Assembly: GCF_000281065.1 (NCBI RefSeq)
Contig: NZ_AKKK01000067.1
Span: 50,478 to 114,477, forward strand
Direction of reading: 5' to 3'
Source of the DNA: Arthrobacter sp. M2012083
GTDB taxonomy: Bacteria; Actinomycetota; Actinomycetes; Actinomycetales; Micrococcaceae
DNA: 64,000 nt
Part shown: piece by piece, positions 8,762 through 18,001 of the stretch
Position numbering within the stretch: the first letter of the stretch is position 1
Layout: each line of letters opens with the position of its first letter
Notes under the pieces: generated by a model
Told to the model about the DNA's origin: nothing
The model's database searches: none
What the model saw: only the letters and a program-made list of their open reading frames with translations
Program-made: the position numbers and the translations under genes

Positions 8762-9774
8762 AGAAGCTGCTTGGGGCCAGTGTCCTGGTCACCGGAGGCG
8801 CCGGAACCATCGGTTCGACGCTGGTTGACCAACTGCTCGACGCCGGTGCGGCGCAAGTAGACGTGCTGGACAACCTCGTCCGCGGCCGCCGCGCAAACCT
8901 CGACGAAGCTCTCTCCACTGAGAGGGTACGGCTGATCGAAGGCGACCTACGTGATCGCGACCTCGTCAACGACCTCACCCAGGGAAAGGACCTGGTTTTC
9001 CACCAAGCCGCCATCCGCATCACCCAGTGCGCGGAAGAACCACGGCTGGCCCTCGAAGTATTGGTAGATGGGACCTTCAACGTTTACGAGGCAGCTGCGG
9101 CGCACAAAGTGGACCGACTCATCTCAGCCTCAAGTGCCTCCGTTTACGGCATGGCCGAGGAATTTCCCACTAAGGAAAGCCACCACCACCACAATAACGA
9201 CACCTTTTACGGTGCGGCGAAGTCCTTCAACGAAGGAATGGCGAGGAGCTTTCGCGCAATGTCAGGCCTGGACTACGTCCTCCTAAGGTACTTCAACGTT
9301 TATGGACCCCGCATGGACGTGCATGGGCTATACACCGAAGTCCTGGTGCGTTGGATGGAGCGCATAGTGGATGGCCACCCCCCACTGATTTTTGGCAGCG
9401 GGCAGCAAACCATGGACTTCATCCACACCGCGGACGTCGCCCGGGCCAATGTCCTTGCTGCCATCAGCGATGTACGCGAGGGCATCTATAACGTGGCCAG
9501 CGGTACGGAGACCAGCCTGGCGGAACTGGCACAAACACTGCTTAAGGTCATGGGTTCACCCCTCCACCTGGAACATGGTCCGGAACGTGCCGTCAACGGA
9601 GTTGCCCGACGCCTTGCCGACGTCACGGCAGCGCGGGAAGACCTGGGCTTTGAGGCAGCAGTTGGACTGGAAGACGGCTTGCGTTCGCTGGTCTCATGGT
9701 GGCGTCCGCTTCGTGCGGAGATTGCTGCAGCCCGCACCGTAAATCGCCCCGCACCGACAGTCGGTGCGCGATGA
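8758..9774 (+). CDS. NAD-dependent SDR epimerase/dehydratase of nucleotide sugars
   Basis: Extended short-chain dehydrogenase of 338 residues. It shows GGAGTIGSTLV near residue 14, the catalytic YGAAK near residue 155, and the conserved RYFNVYGPRMD and DFIHTADVARA segments of the GalE/WbpP-type epimerases. A run of four His (residues 141-144) precedes the active site. The start is GTG at 8758 inside the preceding gene's stop (GTGA), and the stop overlaps the aminotransferase start, so these genes are translationally coupled. It probably makes the C4 epimer or a keto intermediate of the cassette's sugar; the exact substrate is unknown. Confidence 0.87.
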   Translation: MKKLLGASVLVTGGAGTIGSTLVDQLLDAGAAQVDVLDNLVRGRRANLDEALSTERVRLIEGDLRDRDLVNDLTQGKDLVFHQAAIRITQCAEEPRLALEVLVDGTFNVYEAAAAHKVDRLISASSASVYGMAEEFPTKESHHHHNNDTFYGAAKSFNEGMARSFRAMSGLDYVLLRYFNVYGPRMDVHGLYTEVLVRWMERIVDGHPPLIFGSGQQTMDFIHTADVARANVLAAISDVREGIYNVASGTETSLAELAQTLLKVMGSPLHLEHGPERAVNGVARRLADVTAAREDLGFEAAVGLEDGLRSLVSWWRPLRAEIAAARTVNRPAPTVGAR

Positions 9775-10934
9775 CCATCTCCGAAACCCGCTTGGGCCGC
9801 ATTGACGTCATGAAGCCGTGGCTCGGCGAAGAAGAAGCCCAGGCTGTCGCAGAGGTCATTGCCTCCGGTTGGGTAGCCCAGGGTCCCAAGGTTCGGCAAT
9901 TCGAGGACGCCTTCGCGGCCGTGCAACATGCTGGATTCGCGGTCGCAACGTCGAGCTGCACCTCTGCACTCCACTTGGCCCTCGCCGTGGCTGGCGTCGC
10001 AGCCGGTGATGACGTGGTGGTGCCATCGTTCTCCTTTATTGCTACTGCCAACGCCGCAACATACGTAGGCGCGCGGCCGGTGTTCGCCGACGTCGATATC
10101 TTCACGGGCTGCGTTACTGCAGAAACCATCAAAGCAGCCCTGACTCCCGCTACTACAGCGGTCATCGCCGTTGACCAAGGCGGAGTCCCGGTTGACCTGG
10201 AACCCATCCGGGCGCTGTGTGATCCCCTCGGAATCATCGTGGTGGAAGACGCCGCGTGTGCAATTGGGTCCGGATACCGCGGACAGCCCGTAGGTTCAAA
10301 CGCCGAGTTGGCTGCTTGGTCCTTCCACCCGCGCAAGATCCTCACGACCGGTGAGGGCGGCATGATCACAACTTCGCGTCAGGACTTCGCCGACAGGGCT
10401 CGGCGCCTCCGCGAACATGCCATGAGCGTTTCGGCTGCTGAGCGGCACGCCAGTTTGCTCGCCCCCGCGGAGGAGTACCTCGAGGTCGGGTTCAACTACC
10501 GCATGACGGACCTTCAGGCCGCCGTCGGGCTCGTCCAACTTGGCCGCCTCAATGCCGTAGTCCAGCGGCGGCGCGAACTCGCCGCTGGCTACGCCCACGC
10601 CTTTGCCGGAGTGGAAGGCCTGCGCCTGGTAAGCGATCCGGGGTATGGCCTGAACAACTTCCAGTCATGTTGGTTGGAGGTCGGCCCGGCGTTCCCGTTG
10701 GGACGGGACGCTCTCATGGCACGTTTGGCAGCGGATGGCATTTCTGCCCGTCGCGGGATCATGGCAGCGCACCGGCAGCCGGCGTACGCAGGAGCGGACA
10801 CAGGCTCTGCCGGGCTGGAGGCAACGGAGTGGTTGACGGATCACACGCTGATACTGCCCCTCTTCCACCAACTGGCACTGAGCGACCAAGTCCGCGTCAT
10901 CGACTCCGTGTTACGAGCCGCGGGTCAGCCATGA
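9771..10934 (+). CDS. DegT/DnrJ/EryC1/StrS-family sugar aminotransferase
   Basis: PLP-dependent aminotransferase of 387 residues converting a keto-sugar nucleotide to an amino sugar. It shows GWVAQGPKVRQFE, the phosphate-binding segment with SCTSALHLA, VVEDAACAIGS for the cofactor ring, and SFHPRKILTTGEGG, in which the Lys forms the Schiff base. Next comes the conserved GFNYRMTDLQAAVG. ATG at 9771 overlaps the epimerase stop (ATGA); an in-frame ATG 75 bases earlier lies inside that gene and lacks a ribosome site. The overlap with the acetyltransferase downstream supports amination followed by N-acylation. Confidence 0.92.
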   Translation: MTISETRLGRIDVMKPWLGEEEAQAVAEVIASGWVAQGPKVRQFEDAFAAVQHAGFAVATSSCTSALHLALAVAGVAAGDDVVVPSFSFIATANAATYVGARPVFADVDIFTGCVTAETIKAALTPATTAVIAVDQGGVPVDLEPIRALCDPLGIIVVEDAACAIGSGYRGQPVGSNAELAAWSFHPRKILTTGEGGMITTSRQDFADRARRLREHAMSVSAAERHASLLAPAEEYLEVGFNYRMTDLQAAVGLVQLGRLNAVVQRRRELAAGYAHAFAGVEGLRLVSDPGYGLNNFQSCWLEVGPAFPLGRDALMARLAADGISARRGIMAAHRQPAYAGADTGSAGLEATEWLTDHTLILPLFHQLALSDQVRVIDSVLRAAGQP

Positions 10935-11593
10935 GCGAGCTACTCCTCATCGCGGCAAGCGGCCTCGCCCGGGAGGTCCTTGCCATGGTCCGCAGCAGCG
11001 GGCCCTTCGACGTCATTGGGATCCTCGACGACGATGAAGACAAACTAGGTCGCGTGGTGGACGGAGCACATGTCCTCGGTCCCGTCCGGGAAGCTATGAA
11101 CTACCCCCATGCCCTGCTGTTGATCTGCATTGGATCCGGCAGTGGCCGCGAAAGCGTGGTGATGCGACTCCGCGCCCTGGGACTAGCCGAAGACCGCTAC
11201 GCTACTGCGATCGATCCTTCAGTGCGCGTTCCAGAGGGGTGCATGATTGGCCGCGGAAGTATCCTCCTCGCCCACGTGAGCATGACAGCTTCGGTGACCA
11301 TCGGCGACCACGTGGTCGCAATGCCAGGGGTCACGTTCACACATGATGACGTCATCGGCGATTACGCCACCCTGGCCTCCGGGGTGTCCCTCGGCGGCAA
11401 CGTCCACGTAGGCCGGGCCGCCTACATCGGCATGAATGCCAGTGTCCGCGAGCGCCTGACCATCGGTGCGAAAGCGATGATCGGCATGGGTGCCGCTGTC
11501 CTTGCCGATGTTCCCGAGGACGAAACCTGGGCCGGTGTACCGGCCAGGGTGATCCGGCGGGGAAATACTCCGGAGCTGGAGGGCGTCCTGTGA
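10931..11593 (+). CDS. NeuD/PglD-type sugar O- or N-acetyltransferase
   Basis: Protein of 220 residues with an N-terminal PglD-type Rossmann subdomain (about 1-80) and a C-terminal left-handed beta helix of hexapeptide repeats (about 95-200; for example IGDHVVAMPG and VGRAAYIGMN). The PglD/NeuD family acetylates amino sugars or sialic acids using acetyl-CoA. The conserved His in the FTHDDVIGDYATL segment is the likely catalytic base. ATG at 10931 overlaps the aminotransferase stop. Placement directly after an aminotransferase favours N-acetylation of the newly made amino sugar. Confidence 0.85.
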   Translation: MSELLLIAASGLAREVLAMVRSSGPFDVIGILDDDEDKLGRVVDGAHVLGPVREAMNYPHALLLICIGSGSGRESVVMRLRALGLAEDRYATAIDPSVRVPEGCMIGRGSILLAHVSMTASVTIGDHVVAMPGVTFTHDDVIGDYATLASGVSLGGNVHVGRAAYIGMNASVRERLTIGAKAMIGMGAAVLADVPEDETWAGVPARVIRRGNTPELEGVL

Positions 11594-13062
11594 CACTTCG
11601 GAGCCCGGTCACTCCCCGGCGGACACCAACGCCCACCAGGGCATTCGTGATCAGCGTGGTCAACGCTTTCATCACGAAGCTGGGCACGATCGGAATCGGC
11701 ATCGCGCTGGCACGCCTGCTGGGTCCCGAAGAATTCGGAACCTACGCCGTAGCGTTTGTAGCTTTGGTTGCGGTCCTGAGCTTCAATGAATTGGGGGTCA
11801 GCCTCGCGATCGTTCGCTGGCCGGGTGACCCGAAGGCCATAGCGGCAACCGTTACCACTATTTCGGCAACATGCAGTGTCCTGCTCTTCGCCGTTTCCTA
11901 TGCAGCTGCACCCTACTTCGCGGCCGCCATGGGAAATGAAGCAGCCACGGATGTGGTCCGTGTAATGGCGGTCTGCATCGTGCTGAACGGCTTGGTGGCC
12001 ACCCCTGCAGCCCTGCTGCAACGGAACTTCCGTCAAGGCCAGCGCATGGTCATTGACCAAGTCAATGTATGGCTGGGGGCTGGCGCCTCGTTGATCATGG
12101 TGATCGCCGGAATGGGCGCCATGAGCCTTGCCGTTGGTCGGGTCCTGGCCAGCTTGGTAGCCGGCGTCTTGTTCCTCATCTATTCTCCCTTGCCCTACCG
12201 TTTCGGATTCTCGTCGAAGGTTGCCAGGCAATTGCTGGCCTTCGGGCTGCCCCTTGCCGGCGCCAGTATGGTGGTCTTTGCGGTTGGCTACGTTGATCAA
12301 CTCGTTGCGGGAAAGATGCTGGGGCCTGTCGCGTTGGGCCTGTATGTCATGGCGTTCAATATGGCTGGTTGGCCTTCCAGTTTGTTGTCTCCGCCCCTTC
12401 GGAGCGTGGCACCTGCTACCTTTGCCAGGTTGCAGGACAGGCCGGGGGACATGCAGTCGGCGCTGTTGTCCCTGACAGGGGCGCTTGGAGCAGTACTGTT
12501 GCCGGTCTGCGCGGTAATGATGGGATGCGCTGTCCCACTGGTCATGCTGGTTTATGGCGATGCCTGGGCTCCGGCCGGCCTCGCCCTTTTTTGGTTGGCT
12601 CCGCTGACCGCCGTGCGAGTGCTTCACGAGCTTTTTTATGACTACCTGGTCATTCTTGGTTTGTCTGGTCCGATTTTCACGGTCCAACTGATGGCGCTCG
12701 CAGCTTTGGTCCCCGCCCTGATTGTTGGGGCCATTTATGGCGGCATGTTTGGACTGGCTGCAGCGCCGGTGGCCGTTGCTGTTGTGGTGACCTCACCGAT
12801 GTACCTCAGGGCCATGAAGCGGGCGAACGTTTCACTGCGGGCGTTGGCCGGTCGACTTTTCCGGCCCTTCTTGGTGGCTGTTGCTGCCGGTATTGGTTGC
12901 GCGCTGCTGAGCCAATCTGTGCGGTCACCGATGGAGGCTGTTCTCTTTTCTGCTGGTGTGGGCGTTGTTGCGATGGGCCTCACGCTTGCGTTCGGCAGGC
13001 GGGACATTGCCGACGTCCGGCGTTGGGGCCGTGGTCGGGGCCCTGAGGAGGCCTGGACATGA
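11590..13062 (+). CDS. Wzx-type oligosaccharide flippase
   Basis: Integral membrane protein of 490 residues with about 12-14 hydrophobic helices and the N-terminal pattern of the polysaccharide synthase/MOP superfamily (ARLLGPEEFGTYAVAFV near residue 40). It is predicted to flip undecaprenyl-linked repeat units across the membrane. The start is GTG 11590, overlapping the acetyltransferase stop, and the stop overlaps the next glycosyltransferase, as expected in a tight biosynthetic operon. The short C-terminal tail is basic and cytoplasmic. Confidence 0.88.
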   Translation: MTLRSPVTPRRTPTPTRAFVISVVNAFITKLGTIGIGIALARLLGPEEFGTYAVAFVALVAVLSFNELGVSLAIVRWPGDPKAIAATVTTISATCSVLLFAVSYAAAPYFAAAMGNEAATDVVRVMAVCIVLNGLVATPAALLQRNFRQGQRMVIDQVNVWLGAGASLIMVIAGMGAMSLAVGRVLASLVAGVLFLIYSPLPYRFGFSSKVARQLLAFGLPLAGASMVVFAVGYVDQLVAGKMLGPVALGLYVMAFNMAGWPSSLLSPPLRSVAPATFARLQDRPGDMQSALLSLTGALGAVLLPVCAVMMGCAVPLVMLVYGDAWAPAGLALFWLAPLTAVRVLHELFYDYLVILGLSGPIFTVQLMALAALVPALIVGAIYGGMFGLAAAPVAVAVVVTSPMYLRAMKRANVSLRALAGRLFRPFLVAVAAGIGCALLSQSVRSPMEAVLFSAGVGVVAMGLTLAFGRRDIADVRRWGRGRGPEEAWT

Positions 13063-14333
13063 GAATCCTCGTTTACCCACACGACCTCCGCCTGGGCGGC
13101 AGCCAGCTGAATGCAATTGAATTGGGCGCAGCCGTACAGCGCTTGGGGCACGATGTCCTGCTCTTTGGGCAACCTGGTCCACTGGCGCAAACGGCTGTCG
13201 AGTTGGGATTGGAGTACGTTCCCGCACCACTTCCCGGGAAGCGTCCTTCGCCAACTGTCATCAGCGCCTTGGTACGCACTGTTCGCGAGCGCGGTGTGGA
13301 CGTTCTTCACGGATACGAGTGGCCGCCGGCCTTGGAGTGCTTGGCTGCTTCCAAAGTGGTCCGTGGGACTACGGCCGTTGCCACCGTCATGTCCATGGCC
13401 GTGGCTCCGTTCATTCCAAAGTCCATGCCGCTCATGGTGGGTACTGAGCAGATCCATCATTGGGAGTCCTCCCGGGGGAGGGGAGAAGTGCACGTCATGG
13501 AGCCGCCGGTGGACACGCACGCCAACCAGGCGTCCGCGACGGTGGGCTTGGACGCATTTACCCGGAAGTTTGCACTGGCTGATCGTTCCCTGACCGTTGT
13601 CTGTGTTTCACGCCTGGCGCAGGAATTGAAGCTTGAGGGCCTTATGAGCGCCATGGATGCTGTACGGCTGTTGTCCCTTGAACATCCGGTGAGGCTGATC
13701 ATCACGGGAACAGGTCCGGCGTCGGATGCAGTCGCAAGCCGGGCTGCACTTATCAACGCAGCCACCGGGCGGGAGACGGTGACGCTCACTGGTGAGCTCG
13801 CGGATCCGCGGCCTGCCTACGCTGCTGCGGATGTGGTGTTGGGAATGGGTGGTTCAGCATTGCGCGGCCTGTCCTTCGGGAAGCCCCTTGTGGTGCAAGG
13901 TGAGCGCGGGTTTTGGGAACTTCTCACACCCGATTCCCTGCCTACTTTCCTGTGGCAAGGATGGTACGGATCCGGTCCGGGTTCAGGCGGCGAAGGACAA
14001 AACGCTTTACTCGCCATCCTGCGAGCGCTCATGAACGATGAGCAACTTCGCCGCGATTTGGGGGTCTTGGGTCGGCAGGTCGTCGAGCAGAGGTACTCAT
14101 TGGACTCCGCTGCTCGACGTCAGGTGCGCCTTTACGAGGATTTTGCCGCTGCCCGCCCCGGCCTGGCTGCGACCATGGCGTCTGAAGTGGCAGCCATAGG
14201 CCGATACGCCGGCTATGTGGGGAAACGACGTTCTCAGCGCGTGCTGCGACGACTGCCACGGGACGACTTCAATGCACGCCCTGTTGCCAGCCACGCTGCA
14301 GGGCCGGGGCTACACGTCGCCAGGGGGGTCTGA
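13059..14333 (+). CDS. GT4-like glycosyltransferase
   Basis: Protein of 424 residues with a GT-B fold. The N-terminal domain has the glycine-rich acceptor loop DLRLGGSQLNAIEL, and the C-terminal donor domain begins near VVCVSRLAQELKLEGL and continues with AAADVVLGMGGSALRGLSFGKPLVV. This last segment stands where the usual EPFG-type EX7E motif would be but lacks its first Glu, so the donor site is somewhat atypical. It starts at ATG 13059, overlapping the flippase stop, and ends one base into the next gene. It is probably cytoplasmic and extends the lipid-linked oligosaccharide. Confidence 0.8.
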   Translation: MRILVYPHDLRLGGSQLNAIELGAAVQRLGHDVLLFGQPGPLAQTAVELGLEYVPAPLPGKRPSPTVISALVRTVRERGVDVLHGYEWPPALECLAASKVVRGTTAVATVMSMAVAPFIPKSMPLMVGTEQIHHWESSRGRGEVHVMEPPVDTHANQASATVGLDAFTRKFALADRSLTVVCVSRLAQELKLEGLMSAMDAVRLLSLEHPVRLIITGTGPASDAVASRAALINAATGRETVTLTGELADPRPAYAAADVVLGMGGSALRGLSFGKPLVVQGERGFWELLTPDSLPTFLWQGWYGSGPGSGGEGQNALLAILRALMNDEQLRRDLGVLGRQVVEQRYSLDSAARRQVRLYEDFAAARPGLAATMASEVAAIGRYAGYVGKRRSQRVLRRLPRDDFNARPVASHAAGPGLHVARGV

Positions 14334-15499
14334 TGGAAACCATCATGTATATCTCCGGGGGGCGGTGGGATGGCCTGCCCGGCACTGACCGCCTTCTGGT
14401 GGAATCGCTCGCGGTAGCCGGTCCTGTGCTGTGGGTTGATCAGCCTGCGCCGGTTTTCCGTTTTGGGGATGTACGGAAGTACATGGTGAGAAGTCTCCGC
14501 GGCGTTCCGGAAATCCTGACCCCGCACCTCAAGCGTCTCCGGCTTCCAGCACCCCCGCTTTTCAGTTCCAGTGTTGGCCGACCCATCACTCATGCAATCT
14601 CAACACACTGCATGGAAAAAGCCATCCGATTCTCCGGCCGTCCGCCAGCGGCCGTCATCAACGCTTCACCCGTTGTGGCATTTCCCGCGAATGTTGCCGG
14701 GACACGGTTGCTCCATCTGACAGATGACTGGTTGGCCGCAGCTGACCTCATTGGGTTCCCGTCGAGCTACCTGCGTCGTTCACTTGAACGCAACTTAGCG
14801 GCGGCAGACGTTGTTACTGCTGTTTCGCCTGGACTGGCTGCGAAGATGTCCAGCTTCGCGGGGCGGCCCGTGGGCGTTCTTCCCAACGGCTGTCGGCCGC
14901 CCGTCAGGCGCACTACCGATAATCGCCGGCGGCCCATCACGGCCCTGGTTGGGCAGCTCAATGAGCGCCTGGACCTGGATGTGCTCGAGTCGTTGGCCGA
15001 CTCCGAACTCGACATCCTGGTCCTTGGCCCACGGACTGCGTCCGACCCCGCAGCCAAGCTAAGACTCAATGCTTTCCTGAGCAGGGGAAATGTGGACTGG
15101 CGTGGATACGTTCGGCCCAGAGAGGTTCGCCGGCTCCTGGAGACAGCATCGGTAGGGATCACTCCGTATGCCAACACTGAATTCAACAGGTCCAGCTTCC
15201 CCCTTAAGACGCTGGAATATCTTTCTGCGGGACTGCCCGTCGTAGCAACGGACCTGCCATCAGTCAGCTTGCTGGAGTGCAGCGCTTTGTTCGTTGCCGG
15301 TGACCGCACAGAGTTCGTGGATTTGGTCAGGGGAGCCTTGGGCCATCATCCGGATCAACAGCAACGCGACGACATGCGGCGAGTCGCGGAGGCAAACTCC
15401 TGGGAAGTGCGGGCTTCAACCATCCGGGACCTCTGCGGACAACACATACCCCCGGACGCCGTTGCTGAGTCCGTTCGAGGAGGACACCATGATCGATGA
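14333..15499 (+). CDS. Glycosyltransferase, GT-B fold (group 1-like)
   Basis: Protein of 388 residues resembling group 1 glycosyltransferases related to the TuaH/WcaI type. The N-terminal half contains HLTDDWLAA and AAADVVTAVSPGLA; the C-terminal half contains GYVRPREVRRLLETASVGITPY and the donor motif FPLKTLEYLSAGLPVVATD. The start ATG shares one base with the previous stop (TGATG). A GAGGAGGA ribosome site for the next gene lies within its last codons. The sugar transferred is unknown. Confidence 0.82.
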   Translation: METIMYISGGRWDGLPGTDRLLVESLAVAGPVLWVDQPAPVFRFGDVRKYMVRSLRGVPEILTPHLKRLRLPAPPLFSSSVGRPITHAISTHCMEKAIRFSGRPPAAVINASPVVAFPANVAGTRLLHLTDDWLAAADLIGFPSSYLRRSLERNLAAADVVTAVSPGLAAKMSSFAGRPVGVLPNGCRPPVRRTTDNRRRPITALVGQLNERLDLDVLESLADSELDILVLGPRTASDPAAKLRLNAFLSRGNVDWRGYVRPREVRRLLETASVGITPYANTEFNRSSFPLKTLEYLSAGLPVVATDLPSVSLLECSALFVAGDRTEFVDLVRGALGHHPDQQQRDDMRRVAEANSWEVRASTIRDLCGQHIPPDAVAESVRGGHHDR

Positions 15500-16388
15500 C
15501 AACCGGACAACCGCCGATTCGCTTGATCACGTCTTCCTGACGCGTTTCAACCTTCCCTCCCAAGGCTTCGAGAGCCTTGTAAGGGCCCAGGACGGGTGGC
15601 TGAGAGAACGAATGGTGCTTTTCGAGCGCTACTGCCTTCCCTCCGTGAAAGCCCAAACCAACCAGGACTTTCACTGGATCATCTACTTCGATCCGGAGAG
15701 TCCGGTATGGCTGCTGGATCGCATCCAGCAGCTGAACCGGGACCGGACCTTTTTACCCCTGTTCAGGACGGCTGTCAGCCCTTCCGAACTGCTCCAAGAC
15801 ATTCGGGCAGCAGTTCGAGGCGATCGCCAACTGCTCCTCACCACCAACCTGGATAACGACGACGGTTTGGCAGTGGATTTCGTTGAGCGACTACAAAAGG
15901 CTGCCGGCGGCGAGGGCAGCACAGCCATCTACCTTGCTTCCGGCCTTGTTAAGGGAAATGGCTCCGTTTTCCTCAGGCACGACCCCAACAACGCGTTTTG
16001 CTCCGTGAGCGCAAACTGGTCCACACCCGTGACATGTTGGGCCGCATGGCACAACATGCTGGGAAACTCCATGAACGTCAGGACGCTCCATGGCTCACCG
16101 GCATGGCTGCAGGTGGTACATGACCACAATGTGAGCAACCGGATTCGCGGTCGCCGTGTAGCCCCCGAGCCATACCGGCGCCTCTTTCACAGCCTTTTGG
16201 AGGATGTTCCCAACCCCGGCTTGCAGACGATCATCGCGGACCGCGTTTTTGAGTCGCCCCTGAGGGTTCTACGGGAGCTGATTCGAAGCACTGCCAAGGC
16301 AGTCACCATTGCACTGCTGGGACGCCAAGGGATTGATCGGATCAAAACGGCCGTCGCAAGTAGGAAAAGCACCATGCCAGGGCCGTGA
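15489..16388 (+). CDS. Putative rhamnosyltransferase-family glycosyltransferase
   Basis: Protein of 299 residues resembling the family named putative rhamnosyl transferase (PF11316). Recognisable parts are the start of the fold (HVFLTRFNLPS), RMVLFERYCLPSV, the WIIYFDPESP strand and the LTTNLDNDDGLAVDF motif, whose Asp residues probably bind metal and nucleotide. ATG 15489 follows AGGAGGACACC and overlaps the previous gene by 11 bases. The dTDP-rhamnose genes elsewhere in the cluster make a rhamnosyl donor plausible; the family label itself is only a prediction. Confidence 0.75.
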   Translation: MIDDNRTTADSLDHVFLTRFNLPSQGFESLVRAQDGWLRERMVLFERYCLPSVKAQTNQDFHWIIYFDPESPVWLLDRIQQLNRDRTFLPLFRTAVSPSELLQDIRAAVRGDRQLLLTTNLDNDDGLAVDFVERLQKAAGGEGSTAIYLASGLVKGNGSVFLRHDPNNAFCSVSANWSTPVTCWAAWHNMLGNSMNVRTLHGSPAWLQVVHDHNVSNRIRGRRVAPEPYRRLFHSLLEDVPNPGLQTIIADRVFESPLRVLRELIRSTAKAVTIALLGRQGIDRIKTAVASRKSTMPGP

Positions 16389-16430
16389 GCCAAATGGCCG
16401 TCCAACCCTAAGTCATCGAATGAGAGGTAA

Positions 16431-17297
16431 GTGCGGGACATGCAGGTACAGAAGATATTGAAAAGCCTGGGACGCCGATGGTTCATTGTTGTGCTTGGGC
16501 TTGCCCTGACCGCGGGTACCTGTTTCGTCCTTCAACGGAGCACTCCCGACAACTACAAAGCCCAGGCAAGTTTGGTTCTGCTGCCCTCAACCCAAAGCGT
16601 TGGAGAGACAGGCAATCCATATTTGGGGCTAGGCGGCATGAGCGAGGCTCTTGACATCCTGACGCGAAAGATGTCCTCCGAAGAGTTCAAGGAGAACATC
16701 CGCGAGCAGAGCGGGGCAGCCACGTTCACAGCTGAAGCCGACCGTGGAACGAGCGGCGCCATCCTCCTTATCACGGCCACTTCACACGACGCCGACCAAG
16801 CACTCAAGGTCTTGGACACGGTCATGAATCAGGCCCCGGTGGCTCTAACCGAACTACAAGACGTGCTCAACGTTCCTAACGCATCCCGCATTTCCACAAT
16901 GAACCTGTTGGAGGACAGCAAGGCTGTTCCAGAGGTCAAGGCGCGGACTCAGCTCATCCTCGTAACTGCTGCCGGAGGGACAGCCTTCACCGTCATCATC
17001 ACTGTGCTGCTCGATGGCTTGCTTCTGACAAGGAAGAGTCGCAGGAGTACACAAGGACCCGCAAATCACACTGGACCAAAGCCGCCAAACCCGGCTCGCC
17101 GTCGGCAAAAGACCGTGTCGCGTGCCTCTGCCAGCGGCACAGTCAATCAACCTGCAGTCCCCATCCTGAACTCGCACCACGTCCACAAGCCATCATCCCT
17201 CGGTCGCCCTGCACGTAGTCGGCCCAAAGCCGACGATCCGGCTTACCTCGCAGGTGAAACAGTCACCGTCGTACCCAGCTCGTCCAGGCCGGGATAA
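16431..17297 (+). CDS. Wzz-like chain-length/transport protein with long basic tail
   Basis: Protein of 288 residues in the polysaccharide co-polymerase mould: a membrane helix at about 17-35, an extracytoplasmic helical domain (36-170) and a second helix at about 173-195. A roughly 90-residue cytoplasmic tail rich in Arg, Lys, Pro and Ser follows. No Walker motifs and no tyrosine cluster are present, so it is not fused to a BY-kinase. GTG 16431 lies 3 bases after GAGAGG; ATG 16440 is an alternative start. It is followed after 2 bases by a second protein of the same layout. Confidence 0.72.
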   Translation: MRDMQVQKILKSLGRRWFIVVLGLALTAGTCFVLQRSTPDNYKAQASLVLLPSTQSVGETGNPYLGLGGMSEALDILTRKMSSEEFKENIREQSGAATFTAEADRGTSGAILLITATSHDADQALKVLDTVMNQAPVALTELQDVLNVPNASRISTMNLLEDSKAVPEVKARTQLILVTAAGGTAFTVIITVLLDGLLLTRKSRRSTQGPANHTGPKPPNPARRRQKTVSRASASGTVNQPAVPILNSHHVHKPSSLGRPARSRPKADDPAYLAGETVTVVPSSSRPG

Positions 17298-17299
17298 TC

Positions 17300-18001
17300 A
17301 TGACCGCAGCCGTCCTCCTAGGCATCATGGCCAGGCGCTGGTACATCCTGGCCATCGGAATCGTCGTTGGTCTCGCGTCCCTGGGCGCCGTCCGGTCATC
17401 TGAACCTGTGTACTGGACAAAGGCTGAAGTCACCTTTGTGGCTCCGGACCGAAAGCCCGCATATTGGATCCCCGGCGATGACTACGCCTCGCTGGTCGAT
17501 TTCGCAGCCATGGTGGAACGACGCGTGAACTACAACTCGGCTTCGGTGGACCTCACGCTGTCAAGCGGAACCCTCTATGGCGCCGGTGTACGGCATGGTT
17601 ACTCGGTGAATCTACTGAACAGTGGTGGTCAGTGGGCCAAGAGCTTCCGATGGCCGGTCCTCTCCGTTCAAGTCGTTGACTCCAGTGCTCAAAAGGTGAA
17701 GGAAGTCCTAAACGGTGTCATTGACCAAATCAACGCTGCATCACTGGCCCTGCAAACTGAGGCCGGGGTCCAACAGGACCTGATAACTACGCTCACTTCA
17801 CCGTCAAGCCCGGAGATTGTTTTCGGCGGAGGAACCCAAATCAACCGCGTCAAGGGCGCCGTCTTCTGGGTAGGAATAGCAGCCACGCTTTCAACATTAG
17901 CCGCCGTGATCATCGACGCACGGCCTCGTCGACGCAGGACCCCAAAGAAGCAAACTACGCGTGTGCAGCAAGCAGAGGAAAAGTCCCATGTACCGGGTTA
18001 A
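17300..18001 (+). CDS. Second Wzz-like polysaccharide co-polymerase protein
   Basis: Protein of 233 residues with membrane helices near 12-30 and 186-206, an extracytoplasmic segment between them, and a short strongly basic cytoplasmic tail (RPRRRRTPKK). The layout matches the chain-length determinant family although sequence motifs are weak. It begins 2 bases after the first Wzz-like gene and overlaps the polymerase start, so co-translation is likely. It probably controls chain length or export together with its neighbour. No kinase or phosphatase partner is encoded nearby. Confidence 0.7.
   Translation: MTAAVLLGIMARRWYILAIGIVVGLASLGAVRSSEPVYWTKAEVTFVAPDRKPAYWIPGDDYASLVDFAAMVERRVNYNSASVDLTLSSGTLYGAGVRHGYSVNLLNSGGQWAKSFRWPVLSVQVVDSSAQKVKEVLNGVIDQINAASLALQTEAGVQQDLITTLTSPSSPEIVFGGGTQINRVKGAVFWVGIAATLSTLAAVIIDARPRRRRTPKKQTTRVQQAEEKSHVPG

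Noticed and set aside
9319..9360. Possible frameshift or fusion at the tightly overlapping sugar genes
   Set aside because: All four overlaps are standard ATGA/GTGA junctions and each protein has a full set of family motifs and normal length.
11422..12687. A 421-codon minus-strand frame opposite the flippase
   Set aside because: Low-complexity Gln/Arg/His-rich translation, antisense to a clear membrane protein, with no ribosome site.
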